In this document: positions 1 to 10,359 of the stretch, one piece after another
Position numbering within the stretch: position 1 is the stretch's first letter
Layout of the letters: every line of letters begins with the position of its first letter
Source: Symbiodinium natans
Lineage: Eukaryota > Sar > Dinophyceae > Suessiales > Symbiodiniaceae
Length of the DNA: 64,000 bases
Direction: 5' to 3'
NCBI GenBank assembly: GCA_905221605.1
Contig: CAJNDS010002836.1
Location: 172,628-236,627, forward strand
Program-made: the position numbers and the translations under genes
Notes under the pieces: generated by a model
What the model saw: the letters and a program-made list of their open reading frames with translations, nothing else
Databases searched by the model: none
Told to the model about the DNA's origin: nothing

Positions 1-2045
1 TGCGACGGAACTGGGAGAGTTCCATGAAGGAACCAAGCAGGCACCAAACGAAACAAAGTGAACAAAGAGCACATACAGATTCGCACAGAAACACATTGAG
101 AGACAGAGAGAAAGAAGAAAGAGCTGCCCGCGCCCTGTCAACCCTGGCGATTTGTTGAGCACATGCATACATTCGCCCAAGCGAAACCTGCCGCAAAGAC
201 ATAGGGGCTGTCCTACCCCTTCCAGAGACCAGATTCGCCTCCTCCCCCCCCCCTTGGAGCCAAGACACGGGGCAACTTGACCAGGCAACCCAGCTTCCCC
301 ACTCGCCTCAATTGCGGGTAAGCTGCAGCTTAGGGTTTAGGCTTGAGATGCGTCCGCACTCCCCACACCACTCACACCGCCCCGCACCCTGCCCCAGCAC
401 CCTAAAAAAACCCAAAACTCTACGCCCTAAACCCGAGCCACTACCCGAATATCCTGCACAAAGCCCAAAGCCCTAACAGCCAAACCAGAACATGGAAACC
501 CTAAACCCAAGCACCACCCACCATGGGCGGGCACAGGGGGAGGAGGGCACCTGAAACCCTAAACCCTTACACTCTGAACTCTCAACCTTCAACCCGACCA
601 CCCACCGGGTGGGGGGATCTAGGCTGTAGGGAACGCCTCCTGTATTCAGAGGTAGTTGATGAAAGAAACCGCAAAGGTTTGTCGAGGCAGAGGATGCCCC
701 TGCTTGCCAGGTGCCACCTATTGCGGAAACATCTCTTGCGAGCTTGCAGGCGAGCTGCAATCCACGCAGTCGTTGGTGCAGTTCTGCACCTCATGCGAAA
801 GAGCTTACGGCCATTTGCTCAGCTAGCAATCTTTCATGCCTGCGCAACGCGTGAACCATGCAGATGTCTTCCAACATCGGCCATCCACTTCGCTCCCGAC
901 TCAGGCGATCACAGCAGCTATAGTTCTCCACACAAGACAAGACAAAGACTAAACAAGCGCATGCGCACGAGGACGCCGCAAGCCAAAGGAGGCGGGCCTC
1001 TGCGACACTGCCGCAGACCACACCCCCATTTTCGGGCTTGCGTGTAGTCGTCCGCGTCCTGCACAGGACACGCAGGGCGCAAAACAATGGCACACATTGG
1101 CATGAAGATCGCCTCTTTCCTCAAGGTTGTGCTCGACGAGCCCCGAATTCCGAGGAGGTGCTAAGGGCAGTCGCAATACTTGCTTCTATCCGTCTTCTGT
1201 ATCTAACAGTGGATACACCATGTTCTGGAAGGACTATGTTGTAAGGGGGTCTGTGGGGGAAACTACCCGCCTGAAACTGTCCTACGAGTTTTCTACAATA
1301 TCAGATCTCACTGAGCCCCAGCCTGTTTGAGCTTCCTGAGCACCACGGGGAGCACTCCGTCCAATCCTCTGCATGCAGGAACCCCATGAATGCTTCGGCA
1401 CCCCACGCTTTGAAACAAAACACAAGAGACCGCCGAATGCGGAAAGGCTCATCAAGCACAGATTGAATAGGTTAATATGGGTTAACACCACAAAGGCCAG
1501 GGACAAACAATCTTGTGCACAGCCGGCGTCGACTCGTCGCCTCTGCTTTGGGGGGCCTTCCGAAATCTTCCCCCGAAAGGGAACGGGCTGTTCAAGGCCA
1601 AGAGGCTGTCCAGTCCGACTGGCGGCAGTCGACTGGGCATCCTTGCGTGCTGCACTCCTGAAGGGAACAAGAAGAACAAGAACTCAGGGTTTTAGGGCTT
1701 GAGTCGCGGTGAGGCGTGCAAGGCCGAGGAAACCGACCAAGCGCATCCCATCCTCCTCTTCACTGATCTCACCAGTGCAGGGTACACCATCGCCAATCTC
1801 CTCAAGACAGCAGAAAGGCCGCACAACCACCAGAAGAAACATGCCTGTGTCGTCGGCAATGTGGTGATGTGTGTCTGTGCAAGAAGCCAGCGCGAGTCCT
1901 TCTTGACGTAGGAGCAGGCATTCGCTTCAGGCTCCAGCACAAGCCCCACATCACCTCGCAGCACAGCACATCACGCAACGCAGGGCTAGCAACCCGTGCA
2001 AGTTCGTGGACTCAGTGAGAGTGGGACGTTCGGAATGTCTTCACG
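1..2045. other. Non-coding or unresolved stretch at left edge
   Basis: No recognisable gene. Short telomere-like fragments (CCCTAAAC, TTTAGGG) occur near 330-345, 400-440, 490-570 and 1690-1700. A few short stretches read like protein, for example minus strand near 795-890 and plus strand near 1520-1690 and 1740-1830, but none shows a known motif or clear splice borders. They could be small exons of the minus-strand gene that follows, or chance. Confidence 0.4.
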
Positions 2046-2129
2046 TCACTTCACAGTGGAGAGCTGAGCTCGGTACAGATGGTGAGCCTTGGCTTCTTCA
2101 TAAAGTGAGTTTTGATGAGTCTTGCTTCC

Positions 2130-2763
2130 GACCTCGCACTCAAACATTGTGCCCAGCGGCCAATTGTTGCAGCCCTGGTCGTAGAGGCCGCCGCAGTTTG
2201 GATCCACGCTGCAAATTGCCTGCAGCTGTATTGAAGACCCCCTGCCAAAGACTTTGGGCTCGGGCCATATGGGGGCATCTTGATTGCGCGAGATGGGTAA
2301 AACGATAGGAAACTCAGCTTCCGTCCCCGGGAAGACAAAACCGAAACCCGCATGCTGCCCGTCGCAAGCCTGCGCCTCTTCCGGCGTCTTTCCTGCCCCA
2401 TCTAAAGTTCGCTGATGGGCGGCATCACACCTGCAGGATTTCACAGCGCTGCACCCTGCATCTTACTGCAATACGAACACAGAGAAGCCTATGTAGCCAG
2501 GATTTTGCAGGACCACCATGGTCAAGCGCTGTCCAAAGCGGCCGAACCACAACCTAGCAGAGCCGGGATGGCCTCACCCCCAGCTTCTTCTCGTAACCGA
2601 GAGCCGTGCTGCGAAGGCCTGCAAGCGATTCTATATGTTGGGATGTACCCCCAGAGAAGACCTGGAACTGTTTCATGTCCAAAGCTCTTCTTCCGCCATT
2701 GGGCTGGGTCCGGAGGCAGGGGCCTAGCTCGAGAAGCGACGCGTACTCTCGCGGCACGTAGAC
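2130..2763 (-). CDS. Two candidate exons of a cysteine-containing, secreted-type protein
   Basis: Two protein-like segments lie in tandem on the minus strand. The upstream one (2763 down to about 2578) opens after an AG acceptor with the codons for VYVPREYASLLELG and ends LGYEKKLG directly before GTGAGG, a plausible GT donor, so it is a clean phase-0 exon of 62 codons. The downstream one (about 2370 down to 2130) reads ACDGQHAGFGFVFPG, then a segment ending DPNCGGLYDQGCNNW and FECEVG, with four to five cysteines, before a possible donor GAG|GTCGGA. The acceptor between them is not fixed; AG|GCTTGC at 2369 keeps phase 0. I do not recognise the family. The spaced cysteines, and thrombospondin-like exons upstream on the same strand, suggest an extracellular protein. 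Inference: these are 3' exons of one intron-rich gene covering about 2.1-6.9 kb. Confidence 0.45.
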
Positions 2764-3125
2764 CTTGGGTGAAGGCTGGGCTCCCCTCTTCCCCGTGCGA
2801 ACTACCCCCCCTCCCCATGATTGCCCTGATTGCCCATATGTTCGTTGTAGTCTGCCCGAGAATTTTTTTGGAGGGTAAGATCGAAGACCAGGTGAAGTGG
2901 GTTAATCAGATGATTAAAAGAAAGGCTACGAAAAAAATGTTGAATACTGCAAATAATTCCACTTATGATAAGAAGAAGAATAGTAATAGTAAAATTAATA
3001 ATACTGAATATAGAACAGATAATACAGTGCTGAGAAGACTGAGAATGATAGCCGGGTGGCTTCGGTTCGCGCCCGTGTTCGCAAGCCTCCGGCGCAGCTC
3101 CTGGAGGGCAGGCCCGCGCTTCTGA

Positions 3126-3290
3126 CGGGGGTTGTCAGGGTTTAGGGTTTACAGGGTTCAGGGTTCAGGGTTCAGGGTTCAGGGTTTAGGGTTTAGGGTT
3201 TAGGGTTTAGGGTTTAGGGTTTAGGGTTTAGGTTTAGGGTTTAAGGTTTAAGGTTTAGGGGGTTAGGGTTTAGGGTTCAAGGCTCAGGGG
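3126..3290. repeat. Interstitial telomere-like array (TTTAGGG and TTCAGGG)
   Basis: About 165 bases of head-to-tail heptamers, mainly TTTAGGG with a block of TTCAGGG variants at its left end and some degenerate units (TTTAAGG) at its right end. It lies between two candidate minus-strand exons (ending 2763 and starting 3395), so it is probably intronic rather than a chromosome end. Confidence 0.9.
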
Positions 3291-3394
3291 GTACGAGCAA
3301 CAAGCAGGGCACCCAGGGTTTCGGGCGGGGCCGGTTTGTTTTTTGCATCATTCTTGGACCAAGGACCTCCACAACACCCTGCTAACCCTGCAGA

Positions 3395-3494
3395 ACTGGA
3401 TGGGCAGCGACCGCTCCGAGTGCAGGTACTCCACTCGTTCCACTGCGAGAGCTGGCAGTCCATGCAGAAGTTCGTGCACGACTTCACCTCGGAC
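3395..3494 (-). CDS. Thrombospondin type-1-like exon (distal)
   Basis: Read on the minus strand, an acceptor TTCAG precedes a frame encoding SEVKSCTNFCMDCQLSQW followed by NEWSTCTRSGRC. The W..W..C core with a preceding cysteine is the signature of a thrombospondin type-1 repeat, an extracellular adhesion module common in apicomplexan and dinoflagellate surface proteins. Here the second half (C-G-x-G and the arginine ladder) is absent or lies in the next exon, so the match is partial. The donor is not fixed: the frame runs on through PSSSAG to a possible GTTAGC donor. A stronger TSP1 exon lies upstream in transcription order at 5771-5861, which supports one gene with repeated TSP1 modules. 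Confidence 0.5.
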
Positions 3495-3779
3495 CTGAAC
3501 CCGCCGGGGCGAAGAAATCATCAGGCGAACTCCCGAAAGTCAGAACCACGCGGAGACCCCGAAGATGCCAAGGCGCAGCAGGCCGCAAGCCTGGCCGCCG
3601 AAAGCGGCGGGCCTTTGGACGCTGCGGCTGCGGTTCTGCGTGCCGTGACCTGGGAGCTGGGAGAAGGGAATGTTGGGCCAACCGAATGCTGATAGTCACC
3701 GATAGTATTGGGGCGGGGCTCTACCATCGTTTGCGGGCCTCTGCTATGACAGAAATGCCCGCGGCTGCGTGCCGGTATA

Positions 3780-4330
3780 TAACTTATATGACAAAAGCTG
3801 TAACGGAAAGGCGCAGAGCTGTAACGGATTCGTCACGGACCTGTAACGTAGCCATATCGGAAGGCTGCAACGAAGCGCTACCGGCTGTAGCGCTGCTGTA
3901 ACGGAAGCTGTAACGGAGCCGTAGCAACCGGACTGTAGTGGAGCTGTAACGGACCTGAAACGGACTGGAACTGTAGCGGAGCAGAAAATTTCAACTGGGC
4001 TGAAACGAAGCTGTAACGGAGCTGTAACGGAGCTGTGCAACGGACGTTCAACCGAGCTGTAACGGAGCTGCAACGAAGCTGTAACGGAGGTGCAACGGAG
4101 GTGCAACGGAGCTGTAACGGAAGCTGCTACGGAGCTGTTACGGAGTTGCAACGGAAACTGTTGCGGAGCTGCAACAGCTGTAACGGAAGCTGCAACAGAG
4201 CTATAACGGAGGTGCAACGGAGCTGTAACGGAACTGTAACGGTAGCTGGAACTTAGCTGTAAAAGAGGTGCAGCGGAGTTGTAACGGAGCTGCAACGGAT
4301 GCTGTAAGGGAGCTATAACGGAGGGCCCAC
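3780..4330. repeat. CTGTAACGGAG minisatellite
   Basis: Roughly 550 bases of degenerate tandem units built on GCTGTAACGGA, with variants GGTGCAACGGA, GCTGCAACGGA and AGCTGTTACGGA; spacing is 9-12 bases. Because it lacks stops, both strands show long artificial reading frames (leucine/arginine/tyrosine repeats on the minus strand). The array sits between candidate exons of the putative TSP1 gene. Confidence 0.9.
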
Positions 4331-4815
4331 GGCGGGTAGCGCAAATCCCAAAGAAATACATGGTAGAGCCCACCCTCAATGACAGTAATGGTCGGGGCAA
4401 CTCCCGCAATACGCCCAGCTGTCATGGCTGCTGTCCTCAAGTGGCAAGTGAGCGGCAATATGGCGCACACGAAGACCAGCCGGTCCAGTCACTGACCTGG
4501 CAAGGGGCACTAGGGTACCGTGCTCTTTGGCATTTCACAGCAAACCCCCCCCCCACCACCCATACTCAAGCCTGCCAACTTCTGTACCCCCAAGGCTCTA
4601 AGGCCTAGAACGAAATTCTCCAGCCTTGCAGTCCACGGGGCAGGCGGCTTCGCCGCATGCCTCCGATGAGATAATGGAGTTGTTGAGGGTTTAGGGTTTA
4701 GGGGTTAGGATTTAGGGCGTAGGGTTGTAGGGGATGTCGATGATCTGAGGGTTCACTGGGTTGGTGTAAACTTGCGCTTGGTTCCGCAACCCTAAAGCTC
4801 CGCAAGCTTCCAAAT

Positions 4816-4977
4816 TCAGATGCGGGGGTTGATCCAGAACCATGGGCCGCACAGCTTCTTCATTGTTTGGGTACCAAGGCGGTCCTCGATCCCGTATGTG
4901 AGTGCCCGGTGTGGCTGCAACTCGTCGTTTCTCAACTCTTCCGAGAACCTCTTCAAAACCTGTGATTTGCTTGGTCC
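4816..4977 (-). CDS. Candidate exon, unknown function
   Basis: After an AG acceptor at 4979-4978 the minus strand encodes GPSKSQVLKRFSEELRND, ELQPHRALTYGIEDRLG and KKLCGPWFWINPRI, then a stop. The composition is clearly protein-like, a balanced mix of charged and hydrophobic residues, unlike the repeat-derived frames around it. No domain was recognised. It lies between the two TSP1-like exons on the same strand and may belong to the same gene; the stop would then be intronic and the donor lies somewhere before it. A TATA-rich (TATATATACATAC) tract sits just upstream of the acceptor. Confidence 0.35.
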   Translation of the reverse strand, partial: GPSKSQVLKRFSEELRNDELQPHRALTYGIEDRLGTQTMKKLCGPWFWINPRI

Positions 4978-5167
4978 CTCGTATATGCTAGGTGTGTATA
5001 TATATATATACATACACAAATATTTGTCTTAGTGTTTTGCAGACTAAACTAGTTGTTTGCCCCACTATATAAGACTGGGAGTACCGCGAAACCCAGCCTC
5101 CGTCTGGCTGGAGTTGCCGATGCACTCTTGGCCATCGCCTTCCGCCTGCCCACCCACTGGTAGGACT

Positions 5168-5365
5168 TTGGGGGGGGGTTAGTGTTTGGGTTTAGTGTGT
5201 GGCGTGTAGGGTTAGGGCTTAGGGTTTAGGGTTTAGGGGGTTTGGGGTTGAGGGGTTGAGGGGTTGAGGGGTTGAGGGGTTGAGGGGTTGAGGGGTTGAG
5301 GGGTTGAGGGGTTGAGGGGTTGAGGGGTTGAGGGGTTGAGGGGTTGAGGGGTTGAGGGGTTGAGG
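5168..5365. repeat. TTTAGGG fragment followed by (GGGGTTGA)n array
   Basis: A short degenerate TTTAGGG/TTAGGG patch (5168-5236) passes without a break into about 16 near-perfect copies of the octamer GGGGTTGA (5237-5365). The octamer resembles a telomere heptamer variant (GGGTTGA, seen at 9190-9322) with one extra G. Reading frames through it (STPQPLNP repeats on the minus strand) are artefacts. Confidence 0.9.
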
Positions 5366-5770
5366 TACTAGGCTCGCGGAAGAGGCCACTGTGGGGGTGC
5401 AAGCATGTACAGCCTAAACCGCATACGGTTCTGAGGCCAAGTGAGAACAGGCTCTGAGCCCTCAACAACCTCAAGCCCACCCTCGACTCAGCCCCAGAAA
5501 ACCCCCACACAGCCAAAAGCGGTATAGCCAGGTCTTAAGCAAAAACACTCGAAGACAGAGAGAGGCCAACAAAAAGAAGAACCCTCGAATTTAGTAACAC
5601 CACTAAGGTATGTTAGTTCTTATCGCAAGAGCCCAGATGGTCAGTTCTCAAGATCATGGTCCCTTTTTGGGCACCCTGAAGAGGAGCCGCTGTATATATC
5701 AGCGACCCCCAGAAGGGACCACATCTTCGAGAAAGGACCATCTACGCCTGCGCCACTTGTGCCCAGGAAC

Positions 5771-5861
5771 CTGTACTTTTACCACGCGGCTACGGCTGCG
5801 ACTGCCGCCGGCGCAGGAAACTGAACAAGGTGACCATTCTTCCCAGTCCTGGCAGCGGTTT
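5771..5861 (-). CDS. Thrombospondin type-1 repeat exon
   Basis: On the minus strand, after the acceptor CCACACAG (exon start 5861), the sequence encodes NRCQDWEEWSPCSVSCAGG followed by SRSRSRVVKVQ, and ends at CAG|GTTCCT (5771). This contains the complete TSP1 core: C, then W..WS.CS..C.GG.S.S.S.V with the basic ladder that stacks on the tryptophans. TSP1 modules act in extracellular adhesion and signalling proteins; a membrane or secreted location is inferred from the family only. The 91-base exon is about half a typical 50-60 residue repeat, so the module would be split across exons. Its strand and position fit a gene running from about 6.9 to 2.1 kb. Confidence 0.6.
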
Positions 5862-5912
5862 CTGTGTGGGATGGTGCTGGGCTGGGCACCGCACTTGCGT
5901 CGCAACAAGTGT

Positions 5913-6062
5913 GCTTTAGGGTTAGGGTTTAGGGTCTGGGGTCTAGGGTCTAGGGTCCAGGGTTCAGGCTTCAGGGTTTAGGGTTTAGGGGCTTTAGGGT
6001 TTAGGGTTTAGGGTTTAGGGCTTTAGGGTTTAGGGTTGAGGATGGCTTAGGGTTTGGGGTTT
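5913..6062. repeat. Interstitial telomere-like array (TTTAGGG)
   Basis: Degenerate heptamer array with TTTAGGG, TCTAGGG, TTCAGGG and GCTTTAGGG units. It lies just upstream, in minus-strand order, of the TSP1 exon at 5771-5861 and downstream of the candidate exon at 6226-6578, consistent with an intronic position. Confidence 0.85.
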
Positions 6063-6225
6063 GAATGACCGTTTCTCAAGCTTGCATTTCAGCGCAGCCA
6101 AGGTGCTGTCCACTGGCAGTCAGCGCAAGGGTCTTCTTGACACTTGCTCGCTGGACCCGAGGTGGCATTGCCTTTGGCAACAGCACATCCTTTTGCAGCT
6201 AAGAGCAGAAGGGAAAAAAACCAAC

Positions 6226-6578
6226 AGTTTTCGTTTTTTTGCGGGTGCATGTGAGCAGCGGCCTGGGGAGATCATGTCGAGCCTCGAGCAGCTGAGGCTC
6301 AGACCAGCACGGGTAGCCCCCGCGGCCTGAAGGGTTCAATTCGCGACCAAGCTGAGCCAAAAGCTCGATTTGCTGGACGGCTCCGTTGGCCTCACGCTCC
6401 AGCAAAGACGATGGCAGGATGCCTGTCAGGCAGCCAAAACTACGCACAAGTGCACTCTCGCAGCCCAAATCAAAGCATTTCCTCCGCTGCACCCCAATCC
6501 GCGCTGCCTTGCTGAAGCGTCCCATCAGCACTGACCTGGGCACAGCCAGTCCAGAAAACGAAAGCTTCAGCTGCGACA
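6226..6578 (-). CDS. Candidate exon, unknown function
   Basis: A minus-strand open stretch reads as protein: segments such as KAARIGVQRRKCFDLGCESAL, VRSFGCLTGILPSSLLERE and NGAVQQIELLAQLGRELNP. Possible acceptors are TTCAGCAAG|GC and CCCAGGTCAG|TG near 6525-6545; the right end runs into an A-rich tract near 6230. There is no recognised domain. Helix-favouring leucine/glutamate runs suggest a folded globular segment. A second protein-like segment lies further upstream (about 6735-6860; MYRIPYGRPETSL, FGVPMVVGERRAL). All are on the strand of the TSP1 exons. Confidence 0.35.
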
Positions 6579-6909
6579 TCGCTCAAACACTGAACCACCC
6601 ATGGCTCCCTTCATCCACGACTTCCCTTATCGCCCGAAAGCGGCCAGAGACCTCTCAACCGCCATCCTCGGCCAACACTGAGACCCGAACCCGAACAACT
6701 TCGGCGCTTGGGGGCTATGCTCTGTAGAAACAAGCACAAAGCCCGCCTTTCGCCCACCACCATGGGCACACCAAAACGATATAAGGGGGCGAAGGGTGCG
6801 CCGGGAGCAAGGGACGTTTCGGGCCGACCATAGGGGATTCTATACATACTTGCTTGCTCTTGAATAAACAACTTAAACAACCCAACTAGAAGGCCATCAG
6901 GCACTCTTG

Positions 6910-9060
6910 GGGCCCCCAGCCGCCAACCCCCGCTCGCTGCGGAGGAGACGAGAGGGGCCCGGCTCGGGGCTCGGGCTGCCGTCCTGCGATCGGTTGCTGA
7001 GGGTTTAAGGTTTAGGGTCTTTAGATGTCTTTAGGGTTTCGGGTTCAGGGTCCATCCGTGGAGGAATGCCAGGTGCCCATTAGCCTATAGGTAATTGAGA
7101 CAAACTTCTGGAGATGTGGACCGCGTGCTGGGCAAAGCCACTGGGGCCTGAAAACAAGCCCACAAAATCCTAAACACCTACGCCAAAAAATCCACAACCC
7201 TAAAACCCTAAACCCCCTCAACCCAAATCCCCAAAAACCCTAAGAACCCAGGTCTCAAAGCGCAGTGGGGTTTGGGGATTCAGGGGTTTTCGGGGATCGG
7301 GGTTTGGGGTCTAGGGCTCAGGGGCTCAGGATTCAAGAATGCAGCCTCTCCTGAACTCACAGCAATTCTGGCAAGATGGAGGAAACCTAAACCCTAAACC
7401 CTAAACCCTGCTGACCTTGGGGACACGGAGGCTGCCCTTGCAGTCCTCGGCAACCGCCCAGCGCTTTTGCGCGGCGTCGGGTGCTACTCCACCTGCGGCC
7501 TCAGGTTTAGGGGGTTTAAGAGGGAGGTAGGGGGGGGTTAGGGAAGTTTAGGGGTGTTGAGGGGGTTTGGGGGGGTTTAGGAGGCTTAGGGGAGTTGAGG
7601 GGGTTTAGATGGGATCTGAAAACAATGAAAATACGAAGCCCGTCTCAGGACCTGGCATGCCACTGCAAACCTGGCTGACATGATCGCATCTCAAGCAACG
7701 ACATCTCCTCAATTTCTCTGATACTCCCCTTGTCCTCCACGATCACCACCCCCCCGAACCAAAACCCCCATATCCGCCGAGGATTCGGGCCGTAGAAGTC
7801 TGGGGAGCATAAAGCGGGTACCCCACCTCCCTACGACGCCCGCGCAGGCTTGCCGTCCTTTTTGTGGTACTTCTTGGATGGGTATCCTAAACCCTAAACC
7901 CTAAACCCTAAACCCTAAACCCTAAACCCTCAAACCCCCGCCCCAAAAGCGGGGCTGTAGCTGGAGTAGCGACCTTGCCTCGGTGTTGCCAAGGCCAGGA
8001 GGGTCGCGTAGCATTAAGGCTACAGTAGATTAGAGTCCAGAAGTATAGTACCCTATAGTACCTTGTAGTACACATTACAATGCGAAAGACAAAAGAAGGG
8101 GAGCTTCTCAAGCCGGCCGGGAGCACCCAACAGGCAGAGGCTGACCACTGGGATCATTCTGACCTCGCAAGGGGGCTCCCTGCAGAGGGGGACCTGCAGT
8201 TGAAATGAACCCCAGCGACGATAATGACTCCGACCAGCTCCTGCTTCGGTTCAGATCATGGGTTTAAAGTGTCATGAGTGCACTGATCTCGAAGACATGG
8301 CCCGCGCATCTACGGCTCTGCACAAGTGGCAGCTGAGTCTGCGGCATCCACGACACTATGGAAATATGGAACCAATGTTGGGCAGTAGACCTTAGCTGTG
8401 CTTTAGGGTTTGGGGTTGAGGGTTTAGGGTGGGGGTGGTGCTGATACGGGATCCAGGAAGATTTGAATGTGGAACGACTTGGGGAAGCTGAGCCGCTTCC
8501 TGTTCAACCCTACACCACCCCAAACTCTCAAGCCCTCAAGGCTGGCTTTCGGGTTTTGGGCTATAAGGGCTTGAAGGGTTTAGGGTTTCATTCGGGGGTG
8601 CAGGGGCAGCCCTCGAGATAAGGCCGCCAAGATGCTTGTCGAGACCTGGGACGTCGACTTGGAAAGTTTGGGCTTGGTGGCTTGGGAGTGCTTAGGATTT
8701 AGGGCTTCAAGGGAGGCGGATGGGGAAACCCCACCCCCGCCAAAAAAACAACTACACCCCCCCAAACCCTAAACCATCCTCAACCCTAACAACCATCCCG
8801 AACGCTGAACACCCTGAGCCCCAACCCTGACTGAACCCCAACTTTGACCCATGCACCTTCAAGCACAGCCAGAAAACCCCAACCCCAGATCTGCACCCCA
8901 AGTCTAAACCCTCAACCCTAAACCCTAAACATCTGCGCCGCAAGTGGCTCTGGGCCCGAATGGGCTGCGCCAGGGCCAACCCTAGCATTGAGCCCACAGG
9001 CTGCAGCCAGGCTCCACATTCAAGGGAAACTGGGTTTTTCAGGGGCCTGGGCCTGGAGTC
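6910..9060. repeat. Gene-poor stretch dense in telomere-like fragments of both orientations
   Basis: No gene recognised. TTTAGGG-type units occur at about 6990-7060, 7262-7335, 7500-7612, 8400-8436 and 8570-8590. The complementary CCCTAAA type occurs at 7145-7260, 7380-7412, 7886-7937 and 8755-8935. Arrays in opposite orientation within 2 kb rule out one simple telomere remnant. Short protein-like minus-strand stretches (near 8000-8120) have no support. Confidence 0.75.
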
Positions 9061-9322
<262 letters not shown>

Positions 9323-10359
9323 GCACAGGCTGTCTACCCTCACTCAGCCCTGAAGCCAACTTTCAACTCGACTGAGCACACAAGTCCGGATGAAGCCTGC
9401 ATTCCACCAGCCTAATGAGAGTCACCAGCCTAAAGTCATAGGTCTTGTTGAGGCAGGCCGCGCCCTTTGAAGGAGTTCTCCAGAAGTTCTTCTATCATCC
9501 GGCACTCTTCACGCATGAACATAGAGCTGAGGCAAGGCATAGCTGATGCTCCGATAGGCATACCCCCAGAACACTATCATCACAGGAACCCACAATTCAG
9601 AGAACTGCCGATATGCTTCTTTCGGTCAGAGGAGAGGCCCTCCAGCTGTCGAGCGCAAAGAGAGCGCGTGGTTCACTGACGAATTCCAGAAGCACGTTAG
9701 CAAAACATGGATGGCTGCACGGGGCTTGGAGAAAGAGTGGGGGGGGGTTTGGGTGTACGTTATGCTTCTCATGGCTTCATGTTGACATGGCATGGTCTGC
9801 TCATTGTCGCGTCATTATGCAGAGCCCCGAAGTTCGAAAATCCAGCTGTCAACCTGGATTTGACATCGGTGGTACGGCCATCCCTGCGGCATCCGCGCGT
9901 CTCGAATAAGCCATGGAGGGCAATCTAGCTTTCTTTGCGCCAGTGACTCGGGCGGATCTGGCGCCCTCTACAAACCAAAAGCTCAGTAACAACTATGTCT
10001 GAAAAAGTGAACAATCAACCCCAGGTGCCAATCCCAGACATGGACCAAACGGCAACCCTTTGTCCCCCCTGGTGCTGCGACGAAGACGACGCTTCGGCCC
10101 AAGTGTGCAAGTGGCATCAAAGGATTGGGGCAGGTGCAGTAGCAAGATGCACAAGGCTCAGCCGTCAGCACCAGCAGGGGCCAGAAGGGATCTGAGCTTC
10201 GCAGATGATGCTATCAAGGAGGTTCCCCTGAAAAGAAGAAAGATTTCTGAAGCAAGGCTCACCGCAGCCTAGGCAACGTATCACGATGCGGCCGCAAGAA
10301 TTGGCCACCTGTATTAACAGGCCGAAAATGAGGATCCACAGCAGCTCTGCCACGCAGGG
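9323..10359. other. Unresolved stretch downstream of the membrane-protein gene
   Basis: No recognised gene or RNA. Short open stretches on both strands (for example plus 9467-9680 and 9985-10270) have no domain signature. Because the membrane-protein gene on the minus strand ends at 10360, the first few hundred bases to its left should hold its 3' UTR and polyadenylation region; no clear signal could be picked out. Confidence 0.4.

Noticed and set aside
3744-4409. 221-codon minus-strand frame rich in leucine, serine, tyrosine and arginine
   Set aside because: It reads the CTGTAACGGAG minisatellite; all units give the same peptide and there is no unique sequence of substance.
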